Positions 45,767 through 57,590 of a DNA stretch of 64,000 nucleotides are shown in pieces. The stretch's first letter is position 1. Every line of letters begins with the position of its first letter. The position numbers and the translations under genes were made by a program. The DNA is taken from positions 124,001 to 188,000 of the forward strand of contig JADNYV010000005.1 of the NCBI GenBank assembly GCA_015501055.1, written 5' to 3'. The notes under the pieces are model-generated. The model had not been told where the DNA came from, ran no database searches, and saw only the letters and a list, made by a program, of their open reading frames with translations. The DNA comes from Mucidula mucida (taxonomy: Eukaryota; Basidiomycota; Agaricomycetes; Agaricales; Physalacriaceae).

Positions 45767-47342
45767 ATGTCGACCGTCGCACATAATCGTCGAATGCAGT
45801 CCATGATGCCCCCAAAGCCCCCGACGGCGAGAGCAGCGGGGTTTGCTAGAAAGATGGCAAAGCCCCCGCCCATGATCTTCTCGCATACAGAACGTACTCG
45901 TCCAACCATCCAGTCCCAGCAATCCGCACAGATTTCTCTGCAAGAACGTGCCACACAGCCCATCCGCCCCTCCTTTGCTGCCTTTAGAAGTCTACCTGCG
46001 GGTCTACCCGCTGGCTTGTACGTTAATGCATAGCCTTGCTCCCCAGAACGTTAACTAATCAGTCTTCAGCGGTCCAGATGGCGATTTCACCCACAAGACC
46101 ACCTACATACACTCCAGCGGGATCCGTTTTGGCGATGAGACCTACGACATGAGAGAGTCTGACTTGGTCCTCGAAGAGGAGTTGGGCGAGGGCCATTATG
46201 GTTCTGTCCGGAGAGTCATCCATAAGCCTTCAAATAGAGTGATGGCGATGAAGGCGAATTCAAGTCTTTGACGCGTTTTCTGTGGTGCTAATGCTACCGC
46301 AGGAGACCAAGATATCCTTCCAGCAGAACGACCTCGAGCGAATAATACTCGAACTTGAGGTCTTACATCGCGCCCGAGCTCCGAATATCGTACAGTTCTA
46401 TGGCGCATTCACTGCCGAGAGTCTCGTCTACTCTATCATGGAATATATGGATGCCGGCAGCCTCGATAAACTGACTTTCAAACCTGGCGGAGTATACGCT
46501 GTCGGCGGGGAAGAGCTCGTCTGGGATCCAATACCAGAGGACGTACTTGCTCGAATATGTGCAAGTATGGTTGCTGGCCTGAAGGCTTTGAAGGATGACT
46601 TGGTATGTATCGGACACACATGTCCAATTCGACACTGACGTCTTTCCCAACAGGACGTAATGCATCGTGGTATGTCGGCACCCTATCGCTACTTGCTGAT
46701 TGCTGACTTTGCGCTTAGATGTCAAGCCCACCAACGTCCTCATGAACACGAAGGGAGAGGTTAAATTGTGCGACTTCGGTGTTTCAAAACATTTGGAAAA
46801 CTCTATGGCCAAGACAAATATAGGATGCCAGAGCTACATGGCTGTACGGTGCTTAAAATTTGCTCATCATCGTCATCTGATGTCATTTCTAGCCCGAACG
46901 AATACAAGGGGAGTCGGCAAAATCCATTTCAGAATACACTGTCGCTGCAGATGTCTGGTCGTTGGGACTATCGGCCATCGAAATCTCATTAGGTGAATAC
47001 CCATATCCAGCAAATACGTACAACAACGTTTTTGCCCAGGTTTGTGCTATCAGTTTCTCATTTTATCATCATTGATATCGTTGTTTGTAGTTACAGTGCA
47101 TACTGAGTGGGGAGTTGCCTTGCCTTCCCTCTGGATACAGCGCCGAAGCTGATCATTGGGTTTCTCGCTGCCTTGATCGCAATTCGCAGAGACGGGCATC
47201 CTACGTTGAGCTCCTTGAACACCCTTGGCTTAAGGATGACGCTGAGAAGGATGTTGACGTGGTGGGCTGGGTGAGAACTGCACTCAAGTTCAAGGGCAGC
47301 CGGTGCATTCGAGCACCACCCCGACCAGATGAAAATCCGTAG
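45767..47342 (+). CDS. PBS2: MAP kinase kinase, Pbs2 (HOG pathway) type
   Basis: Start MSTVAHNRRMQSMMPPKPPT (ATG 45767). A short basic/Pro-rich N-terminus precedes the kinase domain: LEEELGEGHYGSVRRV, VMAMK|ETKISFQ over a GC-AG intron (46254-46302), and HRARAPNIVQFYGAFT. Next is a 16-nt microexon (46654-46669) completing DVMHRDVKPTNVL, then KLCDFGVSKHLENSMAKTNI, GCQSYMA|PERIQGES, AADVWSLGLSAIEISLGEYP and LLEHPWLKDDAEKDVDVVGW. The activation segment SMAKT followed by NIGCQSYMAPERI is the Pbs2/MKK3/6 signature, with Ser and Thr as phosphorylation sites. Pbs2 phosphorylates Hog1 under osmotic stress. The N-terminal extension is about 110 residues, clearly shorter than the several hundred in yeast Pbs2. 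The stop is TAG 47340-47342. The Pbs2 assignment is by kinase motif, not by docking sites. Confidence 0.86.
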
Positions 47343-47649
47343 TTTCGTATGTGGGGCTGAACTTTCCAAATCACTGTCGACAGGACACGGTCTACTCATT
47401 ACTCCCTTCCATTTGCCGTGCTTTATCTACAAAGCTACTCCCACCTGGTGTGTACTTTGCAATCTTCTGTCCAGTTAGACACGAATTCTGCCATCGTGTT
47501 GATCAAGTACTATATCATCTATGTTATTTATAGAAGGGTTCGAAATGCGTTCGAATGGGACTCTCTTGCCGCCGTGGAATCGTTGTCTTTGTCATGTCGC
47601 TGTTCGATGACTCGAGTAAGATTCAATTGCAGCTACACCTCAAACCACC
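47343..47649. other. Intergenic stretch, MAPKK to methyltransferase
   Basis: About 307 bp, tandem. A B-box-like GGTTCGAAATG near 47537 does not belong to a tRNA I can fold. Nothing else is seen. Confidence 0.4.
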
Positions 47650-48482
47650 ATGTCAGCAAAGTCGGTCGACCCAGCTCTTTATTCTACGCACGGTTACCAT
47701 GAGTCTGTTCTTCGTTCGCACAAGTCGCGCACTGCAGCAAATTCTGCTGCGTATCTGGTGCCATCCATTCGTTCCACGATGCACATCCTTGACGTCGGTT
47801 GTGGCCCGGGTACTATAACTGCCTCCCTAGCCGCCCTCGTCCCGGAAGGCCGCGCAATCGGCCTTGACGTTTCACCCGAGGTCTTGGAGAGTGCAAAAGC
47901 CAATGCTGCCGAGCGCGGACTCCAGAACTGTACCTTCGCAGTCGGCAGCGCCACAAACATTCCCTTTCCAGATGACACGTTCGATGTCACGCACGCGCAT
48001 CAGGTGCTGCAGCACTTGAATGATCCCGTTGCTGCGCTCCGTGAGATGCGCAGAGTCACGAAGCCAGGCGGGATCGTCGCCGTCCGCGATGCAGACTGGG
48101 AGGGTATGATTTGGTTTCCCCGCCTCGAGGGGATTGAGGAATGGCGGCAGTCGTACTTGAGGCTGACAAAGGCCATGGGGACCGAGGCCATTGCTGGACG
48201 TCAGCTCCATGTTTGGGCGAAAAAGGCAGGTTTCCTGAGAGAAATATCAAAATCACCACGAGTACGACGTGTTACTCGACGACAGAAGAGACCGCCTGGT
48301 GGGGCAATATGTGGAAGGACCGTACATTGGAATCCTTGTTCGCGCAGAGTGCGAAGGACTACGCCAAGTTGTCCCAAGATGACTTGGAGCGAATTGCAAA
48401 GGCATGGGTAGATTGGAGTCGTGATGAGGATGCCTGGTTTACCATACTTCAAGGCGAGATACTGTGCACCGTACAGAAATAG
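47650..48482 (+). CDS. Class I SAM-dependent methyltransferase (UbiE/COQ5-like fold), one apparent frameshift
   Basis: Start MSAKSVDPALYSTHGYHESV (ATG 47650). Motif I is ILDVGCGPGTIT, then GLDVSPEVLESAKANAAERG, PFPDDTFDVTHAHQVLQHLN and EMRRVTKPGGIVAVRDAD, all standard for class I methyltransferases. The segment after AKKAGF continues in another frame as NIKITTSTTCYSTTEETAWW, then SAKDYAKLSQDDLERIAKAW, WVDWSRDEDAWFTILQGEIL and CTVQK at TAG 48480. Without one added base in the T run at about 48231-48234 the protein would stop at 48411 with an unrelated tail. The second frame is plainly coding, so a single missing base is likely. There are no introns, unusual for this window. The substrate is unknown; related fungal enzymes are annotated only as small-molecule methyltransferases. 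Confidence 0.83.
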
Positions 48483-48581
48483 TTGAAAGCTACAAAACAC
48501 AACAAAGGACTATAGTAAATGTATAGCAAGGATGAAATGTAGTAAATAAAAAGTAAAACTCAATAAATGAAAGGTATCCAG

Positions 48582-51500
48582 CTAGTCTGTTGCAAGTCGG
48601 AATTTATCCAATTCGATCTTCTGCTTCAAGGCCCCAGTTAAGATTAATTCTTGGGTATAGATGGGATATTCCCGTGCGAGTGGTTTCCATATGGCACTGT
48701 CTTCGGGGCAAGAGATAACGTATCGCGTCTTGTCCGTCTTAGTATCCTTTGGTGCCAAGGTTCGAAGGGTCGGCGTTGATTTTGTGACCTATCTCTATCG
48801 TCAGTGTGCATACAACCGCTCAAACAATGCCACTGACCTCTCCGCCAAAGGCAGTCACAACATTCTTCAACAACTTGAAGTCCACAGGCACTTTGCTGGT
48901 TATGTAGAAGAGCGTGTTGCGGAAAAGTCGACCTTGTAACTCTTTTGCTCGCGCAAGACTTTCATCGAGTGTGAAGTCGTATTTCGCCTCATTCTCTTTA
49001 TCCTTCAAAAGGTACTTCTCTTCCGCTAGAAATACAGCATGAGGGCTGGACATTTACTAGCAAAAAGCGTACTGACGTAGCAATTTTGATGCCTTTACAG
49101 ATTCAGTGGCCCATTCCTCGGTTACAATCCAAGGTATGGCAGCAAGAGCACAGAGAAACTTTTCCGTGCGTATGATGCGAGGAACAATGAGGTGCGTGCA
49201 GTCCGACGGTCGAGTCGTCGTTTTCGCGCCGAGTGTAGCGAGTTGCTAGACAGTTGAGAAAACATGTCGTGGAAGAAAAATCGACTTACTCTAGTGACAT
49301 TGTCAGACAAAGTGACTTGGGTAGTCATGATTCTCAGAGGCTTGTCTAATGCTTTTGATGGCGAAAGCAGAGCGCTGGATAGCAATCAACAATCAACATC
49401 GCAGACGTTCGTAAAGACATACCCATTCTGGGTCTTCGGCGCCCTCTTGGACACCTTAGCTTTACTTGCGGGTTCTGCGTCGCTTTCATTATCCGCCTCG
49501 TGGTCTGTGACTATTGGTTTGCGTCCTCTCTGAGATTTTGACGTCTTGGGTGCCTTGGCCTCGGATGTCGGCTCCGCGTCACTCTCGACCTCTATGACCG
49601 TTCCATTGGAGTTACGAGACCGTTTGGCAATCGAACGCTTCGTCGACTGCTCGTCCTCTTCATCATCACTGACACTTTCCGCCTTCTGTTTACCCTTGCC
49701 CGTCGCCGACAAGCGACTCCTCTTGGTGATTCGTATGGAGCTCTCATCATCACTGACATCGTGAGCACTGGCCGTTCGCTTCTTCTGGTTAGAGATATCC
49801 GTCCCGATGCTCCTCCGCGACTTGTTCTTCAGCTCCTGTTGGTGCTTCATGACGTCTGGCATGATCTCGTCGTGAAGTCTCTGCGTGGCTTTCGTGGCAG
49901 CACTTCGCTTAATCTTGGTTGAGCCAGCTGCGGTACCCGCAGATGGAGGAAGCACTTTGCCGGTGGCTGTTCGAGGTGTCGTTTTGCGTTCATCAGCAGC
50001 AAGATGGATACTAGCTGCAGGTTGCAATGGCGCACCATTAGTTCGCGCTTTGACCGAAGTCGATTTTGGCGTGATTTGTATCAGAACTGATGGTACGCGT
50101 TTAGGGGTTGAAATGGCGCTTGGAGGTGGGAGGATAGGTTCTTCAGGGTGATATTCCGGCTCCGCCCCGCGTGTGGATTTACGAGTAGAACGTGCTGATT
50201 TCGGCTGATTAGAACGTTTGGTTGTCCCCTCGTCCATCGACACATCCGAGTCAAGGTTTAGAACATCGCCCACGGGTTCGGGGTCAGATCGTCGTCCGCT
50301 GTTCCGAACAGGTTTACGGGAAGTGCGAGGCGACTTGACCCCCGACATTGCAATATCATCCATCTCCACCATTGGTGCGTCGGACTCCAATGTGGGATGA
50401 AGGTCTTCAACGTCGTCGTCTATATCTTTGGACTTGGTGGATTTCCGGAGGCCGCGACTGGGCTTCGGTCTAGGTTTCGAAGGACCAGCTATCGGCAGCT
50501 CCATCAAAATATCCGGTTCCATTAATGTAGATGCTGGATTAATGTCCTCCTCCTCCTCTTCATCAGCGGCTCTCTTCCTCTTCTTGGCCCTAGGTCCAGT
50601 ACCTGAACGCTTAGTCGTTGTATCAGGGGAGACTGGTACGCGTGAAGGGGTAGCTTTATCGTCGGATATATTCCTCGCCTTGGTCAATGACATTTTCGGA
50701 GTACGCAGATATCTCTTCCTGATGCCGTTGCGCGATCCTCGTCTTCATCTACCCGAAGAGCAGAGGTAGCGCTGACCTCCGGATCAGCATCAGCGTCCTT
50801 CCGGGACATCACCCTCGCGACGGCTTGTGATGTAGCCGCAGAATTCAGACTGGCCAGATACTGTTCGTCTCTGCTTCCTCTTTATCAAGTTCGTTGAGAT
50901 CTTCCAAGGATCTAGAAATGCCTTTCTCGGCGAGATGACGAGAAAAATTCATATTTTCAGGAAAGTTGATGTACTTGTCCAAGGCAACGGTGACAGGATG
51001 CCACTGTACAAAGCAATCCTCTAACCATAGATGGTTGACGATAGGGATGGACCACGCCCTGGCCCTCTGAGTTTTGGTGCCATTAAGACTAAATGAATAG
51101 AAATAAGAGCACAATAAGACGGGGAAAAGACGCTCACAAAGCTGCAACTAGAACCGTGTTCTGACTAGACATATTCGGCGTAAATCTGGCCCCCATCGCT
51201 TCAATAAGTTTTCTGAGATAATCCCGCCCTTCCCCAGTATAATTGCTGATGGAGATTAACTTCCGCAAATTCATTAGACTCGGTGAATGTTGACAACGGA
51301 GGAAACGGTAAACATACTTGAGTTTGGAAACCATCAATAGGCTTCTTGGGAGTTGGATAATGCAACAGTTCGTCTGCTGGACGGGAAATGTGCCCGAAGA
51401 TATAACATGAAAAAGCCAATTCAAGTTTCCAATCGTTTTTCGAACACGCGCCGCCTGAAAAGGTTTAAGCGTTGGTTCAAGAAGTAAGAAGACAGCTAAC

Positions 51501-52538
51501 CTTGAAGTACGCCTTTCCGCTTCGGTGTTTAGTGATGAAGTAGTCGCAATCATCTAGTGCTTCGACTTCGTCCTTCTCATCAATATTGTCCTGAAAGCGA
51601 ATAACGATACCCCCACTATTCTCGATGGCACTTTCAATAGCATCTTTTCGTTCTGGAGTGATACCAAGATTCCTACTCAACAGAAGACGACGCTGGCCCC
51701 ATATTGGTCTGTGACCGGTCTTGGACAAATCGTAATTAGTATCAGCTGCAGCCGTCTTGAACAGCGCCCTCTTCCAAGAATCTACGTTTTGCGACCTTTT
51801 TGGAGGTTCAGTGGTACCAGGGGCCTGCAGTAGCGGTGGGTCTGGCCATTGATATCGAGGCAGTTCGACGGAGCCGCGCCCAATACGCATGCAATCGTCG
51901 AACCAGTGCGGGAGGATGACTTTGACCCCAGTCTCATTCTGATGGTGCATGCCGACGGAATACATCGGTGAAGAGCGCGTAATGGCAAAGCAATGCGTAG
52001 CGTCTTTAGATAGATTCACGCGCCAGCAGCCGCCAAGCGAGGTAATTCCGACCATAAGAACTTCTTTATCGTTCTCGGGAACCTGCAGACAGCATGAAAG
52101 GCAGTCAAAATGAACAATAGACACATACGTCTTCAGCGGCGCATGCTGTGACACCAGAGAAGATCATGTTGGGGTCCGCCGAGTATATGGCAGTCCTGTT
52201 GTTTAGAGATGTGAACTGTCCATGGTCTTCGATGCGATAAACACATACGGTTGTATCTTTTCGAAATGTACACACCGTTCGACCCACAATTCCTATGTTA
52301 CTCATTGAGAGAATAGAAGCGAGGAGCCAACATAACGCACCGTCACGACAGCAGTGGTCGCCGGAACCTCGTGCCAACCCTCAAAGCGGTCGGTATTGGT
52401 GATTATATGGGTCGCCTCAGTGAGGTCATCTGCCTCGCCCCCGCCTCCAGTCTGCAGTGCACATCGTAGCTGCTCTGCTCGTTCCGGTGGGATGGAAATG
52501 GGAAGAAAAAAGGAAACGCCTGAGAAGACGTTGGCCAT
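48582..52538 (-). CDS. Multi-BRCT genome-maintenance protein, Brc1/Rtt107-like
   Basis: Start MANVFSGVSFFLPISIPPER (ATG 52538). BRCT repeats are found in the N-terminal half (ADDLTEATHIITNTDRFEGW, VLMVGITSLGGCWRVNLSKD, VILPHWFDDCMRIGRG, GQRRLLLSRNLGITPERKDA, SNYTGEGRDYLRKLIEAMGA). SIPIVNHLWLEDCFVQWHPV closes the fourth. A disordered middle of more than 400 residues (50693-49386) is rich in Lys/Arg, Ser/Thr and SP/TP with several acidic clusters. Two C-terminal BRCTs follow (VTLSDNVTR, CTHLIVPRIIRTEKFLCALA, IPWIVTEEWATESVKASKL, LFRNTLFYITSKVPVDFKLL, RYVISCPEDSAIWKPL), ending KFRLATD. This 4+2 BRCT plan is that of S. pombe Brc1, yeast Rtt107 and PTIP, which bind gamma-H2A at stalled forks. Short introns separate the BRCT exons. 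A join at about 50700-50760 allows more than one canonical choice. Confidence 0.84.
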
Positions 52539-52731
52539 GGTGCACGCGATGGTGATCAACAGAGTTCAGACTAGACTGTGACGATCTCGTGTCTGTGACG
52601 AACGCGTAGATGCTTACGTCATCGGCATCCCCCGGCACTCGTTACTGACGAAAAGGCATCGTCGAGTCATCCTGATTGCTCTTGATTCTGTGATACATCG
52701 ACGCCCGACTGTTCTAACGACCACCCGGACC
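52539..52731. promoter_or_regulatory. Divergent promoter, Brc1-like / IleRS
   Basis: 193 bp between the start codons of a repair gene and an essential tRNA synthetase on opposite strands. No TATA box or general-amino-acid-control (TGACTC) element stands out, though GTGACGA and TGACGT-like words occur near 52580-52620. Confidence 0.4.
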
Positions 52732-55700
52732 ATGGCGTTCCCGCCTCACGACAGTCAGCTCACGTTTCTCCCCATTAACCAACCCTGATCTCCCATCCAG
52801 TCTCTGTACCGTTTGACTTCCCCAAAGAGGAGGAAAAAGTCATTGCTTTTTGGCGAGAGATAGACGCGTTCCAGACGAGTCTCAAACTGTCAGAGGGAAA
52901 GCCAGTTTTCTCGTTCTACGATGGCCCGCCGTTCGCCACAGGTCTGCCACATTATGGGCATTTACTGGCTGGTACTATCAAGGTGCGTATGTATTACTTC
53001 TACAGATGCAGATCCTAAGTTTTATGCAGGATATCGTCACAAGACATGCACACGTCAGTGGTTATCATGTTCCCCGTCGTTTTGGCTGGGACACACACGG
53101 ACTTCCTGTTGAGCATGAAATCGACAAGAAACTCAAGATCACTGGAAAGGCTGATGTGATGGCGCTCGGAATCGAGAACTACAATGCGGAATGCAGGAAA
53201 ATTGTTATGCGCTACTCATCTGAGTGGCGACACACGGTCGAGCGCATGGGTCGATGGATTGACTTTGATAACGATTACAAGACGCTCAATACGAGCTTCA
53301 TGGAGTCTGTGTGGTGGGCGTTCAGTGAACTATTTAAGAAAGGCCTTGTCTATCGTGGTTTGAAGGTCATGCCGTACTCCACTGGCCTGACTACACCATT
53401 ATCGAATTTCGAGGCTGGGTTGGACTACAGAGATGTCAATGATCCTGCAGGTGCGTAGAGCGTACCGTTGACCCTATATCTTCATCTAAACGTCATGTAG
53501 TCACTGTTTCCTTTCCATTGGTCGACGACCCAAAAACTTCACTTTTAGCGTGGACTACCACTCCTTGGACGTTACCTTCAAATTTGGCTCTCTGTGTTCA
53601 TCCCGACTACAGCTACATTAAAATCCACGACGAAGAACGGGATCAGAACTTTATATTACATGAAGAACTACTTTCAACGTTGTACAAGGATCCTAAAAAG
53701 GCCAAATTCAAGAAACTCGCCGTGTACACAGGTGCAGACATGAAGGGTTGGAGATACGTTCCTATGTTCGACTATTTCACGGAAAAGGTAGCGCTCAATG
53801 TCCACTGGTCTTCTATCTTCGCGACGCTCACCGTCTTTTCAGTTCGAAGACAAAGCGTTTAAGGTCATTGTTGACACCTATGTCACGAAGGCAGATGGTA
53901 CTGGGATTGTGCACCAAGCGCCTGCCTTTGGTGAGGATGACCACCGCATTGCTATCGCAAACGGTGTCCTCCGCCCTGATGAACTTCCACCGTGTCCCGT
54001 CGACGACGCTGGTCGGTTCACTGACGAGGTACCCGACTTCAAGGGAGATCACGTCAAAGTATGTCTTCGCGACTCGTTTACTGTACCAGTGCGATTCATT
54101 TTGAATAGGCTGCCGACAGTAAAATTCAAAAGGCTCTGAAAGCGAAGGGTAGACTCATTGTTCAAACCAACATCAAGCACTCATATCCCTACTGTTGGCG
54201 GTAGATAATTTTTCTTTGTGAGGTATTTCTTGGGGCTTAGATTTTTTCGTATAGATCTGGCACTCCTTTGATTTACAAAGCGGTCCCTGCATGGTTTGTT
54301 CGTGTCACCCCCATCGTCGATGATCTCGTCAAAAACAACGCAGAAACCTCTGGTACGGTTAACATTATTGCTGCCAGAAAGAAGCGACTGAAATGTCTCC
54401 AGGGTTCCCCAGAGCGTGGGAGACGGTCGTTTCGGGAATTGGTTAGCAAATGCTCGAGATTGGAATGTCTCCAGAAACCGTTATTGGGGAACACCGATCC
54501 CTTTGTGGGCAAGTGATGATCTAGAGGAGGTCTGTCTCACTGCTCTCTCTGACGCACGTGGATGTGTGCTCAGCTTGATTCTAGATCGTCTGTGTTGGCT
54601 CGGTTGAAGAGCTCGAAAAGTTATCCGGAAAGTCTGGGATCGTCGATCTTCACAGGGAGTCAGTCGATGGTATCACCATTGCGTCTTCACAAGGTAAAGG
54701 TGTACTTCGACGTGTCGAAGAAGTCTTTGATTGTTGGTTTGAGTCTGGAAGGTCCGTCTGACCAGCGCCGTTTCCGACATCCCTAAATTCGTTTCCAGCA
54801 TGCCTTACGCTCAACTTCACTATCCTTTTGAAAACAAGGAGCTGTTCGAGAATACGTTCCCTGCCCACTTTGTCTCTGAGGGTATCGACCAGACCCGGGG
54901 CTGGTTCTATACGCTTCTCGTACTCTCTACACATCTATTCGGACGGGCTCCCTGGAAGAATTTGATCGTCACGGGCCTTGTCCTGGCTGCGTATGTTTTC
55001 CGAACGATTTCAACATTCACTGCATTAACAGTATTTCAGAGACGGGAAGAAAATGAGTAAAAGTTTGAAGAATTATCCTGATCCTAATCTGGTCATTGAT
55101 CAGTATGGTGCGGACGCAACCAGGTAGATCTTTTCACTACTAGTCCTCGTCAACTCACATTCCTGCGACAAGAATGTTCCTTGTGAACTCTCCCATCGTT
55201 AGGGGGGACAACCTCCGATTCCGCGAAGAGGGCGTTCGAGAAGTGATCTCCCGTGTGCTCCTTCCATGGCTTAATTCTTTCCGATTCTTCCTCGGCCAAG
55301 TCACTTTATTTAAGAAGACGACTGGACGTGATTTCAAGTACGATTCAAACGCGCCTCTGCCGGTCAACGTCATGGATCGGTGGATTCTTGCGCGCTGCCA
55401 GTCTTTGATCAAGTTGGTGCGGGAAGAAATGGCGGCGTACCGTTTATACACCATCATACCTCGACTTCTGGATCTGGTTGACGAACTTACGAATTGGTAC
55501 ATTCGCTTCAACCGGAAACGTCTGAAAGGCGAGAATGGCGAGGACGACACCTTGTCAGCTTTGAACACTTTGTTTGAAGCACTGTTCACACTTTGTCGGA
55601 CTATGGTATGCCTCTCTGCACTGAATCGACTCTGTGTGTTAATCCACAAAGTAGTCATCATATACCCCATTCTTAACCGAGAACCTCTACCAATCTTTGC

Positions 55701-56617
55701 GAACCTATATCCCGGAGGATCCGGCGGCTGGTGATACTCGATCTATCCATTTCATCAGCTTCCCTGAGGTGAAGGAAGAATACTTCCACCCAGACATTGA
55801 GAGACAAGTGAAGCGCATGCAAAGTGTCATCGAGCTCACTCGCAATATCCGGGAGAAGAACAACTTGTCGCTTAAGGTCAGTCCTTGATTGGAGGGACCC
55901 CTTTGGCATCATCGCTAATGCATACGTTAGACGCCACTCAAAGAGCTGCTTGTTTTCCACCCTGACGCTCAGTACCTGGAGGATGTCACACCTTTACAAC
56001 CTTACATCAAGTCAGAGCTGAACGTACGGGACATTGTCTTCAGCTCGGACGAATCGCTCGCCGGTGTGCGGTATAAAGCTGTCGCTGATTGGGCAGTACT
56101 TGGCAAGAAGCTTCGGAAAGACCTTGGTCGGGTAAAGAAAGGTCTTCCCGACGTGTCAAGTGATGATGTTCGGGAATACGTCAGCTCTGGAAAGCTCATG
56201 GTCGACGGCATCCAACTCGTCGCTGGAGACCTCACTGTCCAGCGTTACCTTGAACTGCCATCAGCAGCGCAAGGTCAATATGGGACCCACACCGATAACG
56301 ACGTCGTTGTGCGATTGGACATCCAGATACATCCTGACCTCCAAGGAGAGTGGTTAGCTCGCGAGTTCATAAATCGTGTCCAAAAGCTACGCAAGAAGGC
56401 TGGCCTGCAAGCGACGGATGACGTTCGCGTCTTCTATATGTTCTCTACTGGCGATGGATCTGAGATCAATGCTGCTCTAGCTGAGCACTCGGCGTTCGTT
56501 TCAAAAACCATTGGTGCTACACCAACAGCGACGAAGCAGATGGAAAGTGTGGCGTTGATTGAAGAGGAGCAAGAAGTTGCAGAAGTCAAGTTTATGTTGT
56601 ATCTGGTTAGACCGTAG
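52732..56617 (+). CDS. ILS1: Isoleucyl-tRNA synthetase, cytosolic
   Basis: Start [21 protein letters not shown] over an intron. The class I motif HxGH reads [12 protein letters not shown], then [20 protein letters not shown], then [20 protein letters not shown] of the editing domain with [16 protein letters not shown] and [19 protein letters not shown]. Next come [39 protein letters not shown] and [14 protein letters not shown] (KMSKS loop). An anticodon-binding region follows, and the end is KFMLYLVRP at TAG 56615. At least ten short introns. It charges tRNA-Ile in the cytosol: no mitochondrial presequence and the eukaryotic cytosolic type. At 54353-54402 a 50-nt intron would join AETS to [14 protein letters not shown] only if one base is missing nearby; an alternative acceptor at about 54411 keeps the frame but loses VPQ. 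Confidence 0.93.
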
Positions 56618-56682
56618 AATAAGAAATGTATTGTACATGTAGATCAGTAATGACGAGGTTTGTATTAACACTACGGAGTCCA

Positions 56683-57442
56683 CTATTTCTTTGTCGAACC
56701 AAACCCACCGAAGCCCATCATTTTGGTCATCTCATCATCCTCAGCAGATTCTTTCGCAATCTCTATTCGAGCCTTCTCTTTCTCGGCCTTCTTTGCTGCC
56801 TTTTTCTCATCCCGAATAGCTTTCTCCTTGGCCTTCACCTCGGCCAGTCGTTGATCCAAGTCATACGCCCTCGCGTTGACGCTCTCCTTGCTTCGCTCCC
56901 GTAACATTGCTATTCGAGCACGTACTTGTTCAAGTGTTGAACGTTGGAGCTTGGTTGTTTGCCCCAGAGCGCGTAAATCTACAAGAAGCAATGAGTCAAG
57001 TAGATGTATTGAAACCAACGAAACTAACGTACGCGCTCTACTGTTAATGTGGTCTAAGTAACTAGTTGTGTCCTTGTAATTCCGACTGCAAGTGTCGCAA
57101 TAGAAACCAGGTTCTCCGGGGCCCCGACCACCAGGATTCTGGACGACCATCGTCTTGTTCAAATTCTTGTCGAGATCCAAGGGACCTTCGCGCTGCTGCA
57201 TGAGCTCCGTTGGCTTGGGTAAATCACCCTTGGGAGCTTTCCGAGGGCGCTTTCCTAGAGGTCAACATGAAATGCTACACGGCCATGGGGCGTGCGTAGG
57301 CGTACCTTGCTTCATCCTGGCTTCGTTGTCCTGCATGCGCTCCTTTTCGTCCGCATCGCGTTTGCGTGCCTTTTCGGCATATTCTTCCTTGTCCCATTTC
57401 TTTCTGAAATCCGTGTCCGCCGCCTTGGAGGCTGTCGCCATT
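56683..57442 (-). CDS. SNU23: U4/U6.U5 tri-snRNP protein Snu23 (ZMAT2)
   Basis: Start MATASKAADTDFRKKWDKEE (ATG 57442), then EYAEKARKRDADEKERM, KRPRKAPKGDLPKPTELMQQ, REGPLDLDKNLNKTMVVQ and a matrin-type C2H2 finger FYCDTCSRNYKDTTSYLDHI. Next, after an intron, comes RALGQTTKLQRSTLEQVRAR and a Lys/Glu-rich coiled coil, ending DEMTKMMGFGGFGSTKK at 56683. The motif LxREGPLDLDxNLNKTMVV and the single zinc finger are diagnostic of Snu23/ZMAT2, a component of the spliceosomal B complex near the 5' splice site. There are about three exons and the length of about 215 residues is normal. It is convergent with IleRS (65 bp between stops) and divergent from the EXS gene. Confidence 0.94.
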
Positions 57443-57590
57443 GCGTGATGAGCGTTTGGGATGAGCTCCAAAAAGGAAACGCGGGCGATCTCCTCCACGT
57501 GTCAGCGCTGTTTACTCCTCTACCGTCGCGCACCGCTTCATGCTGCGCTTCTGCCTACTTGTTCTTACGACGGCACATTCAACGTGAATC
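57443..57590. promoter_or_regulatory. 148-bp divergent promoter, SNU23 / EXS gene
   Basis: Start codons 148 bp apart on opposite strands. C/T-rich segments lie near 57520-57560. No TATA box is visible. Confidence 0.35.

Noticed and set aside
50690..50770. Frameshift in the Brc1-like gene before MSLTKARN
   Set aside because: Canonical donors (for example GTAGAT or GTCAGC) paired with the acceptor before AGATATCTG keep the frame, so no error needs to be assumed.
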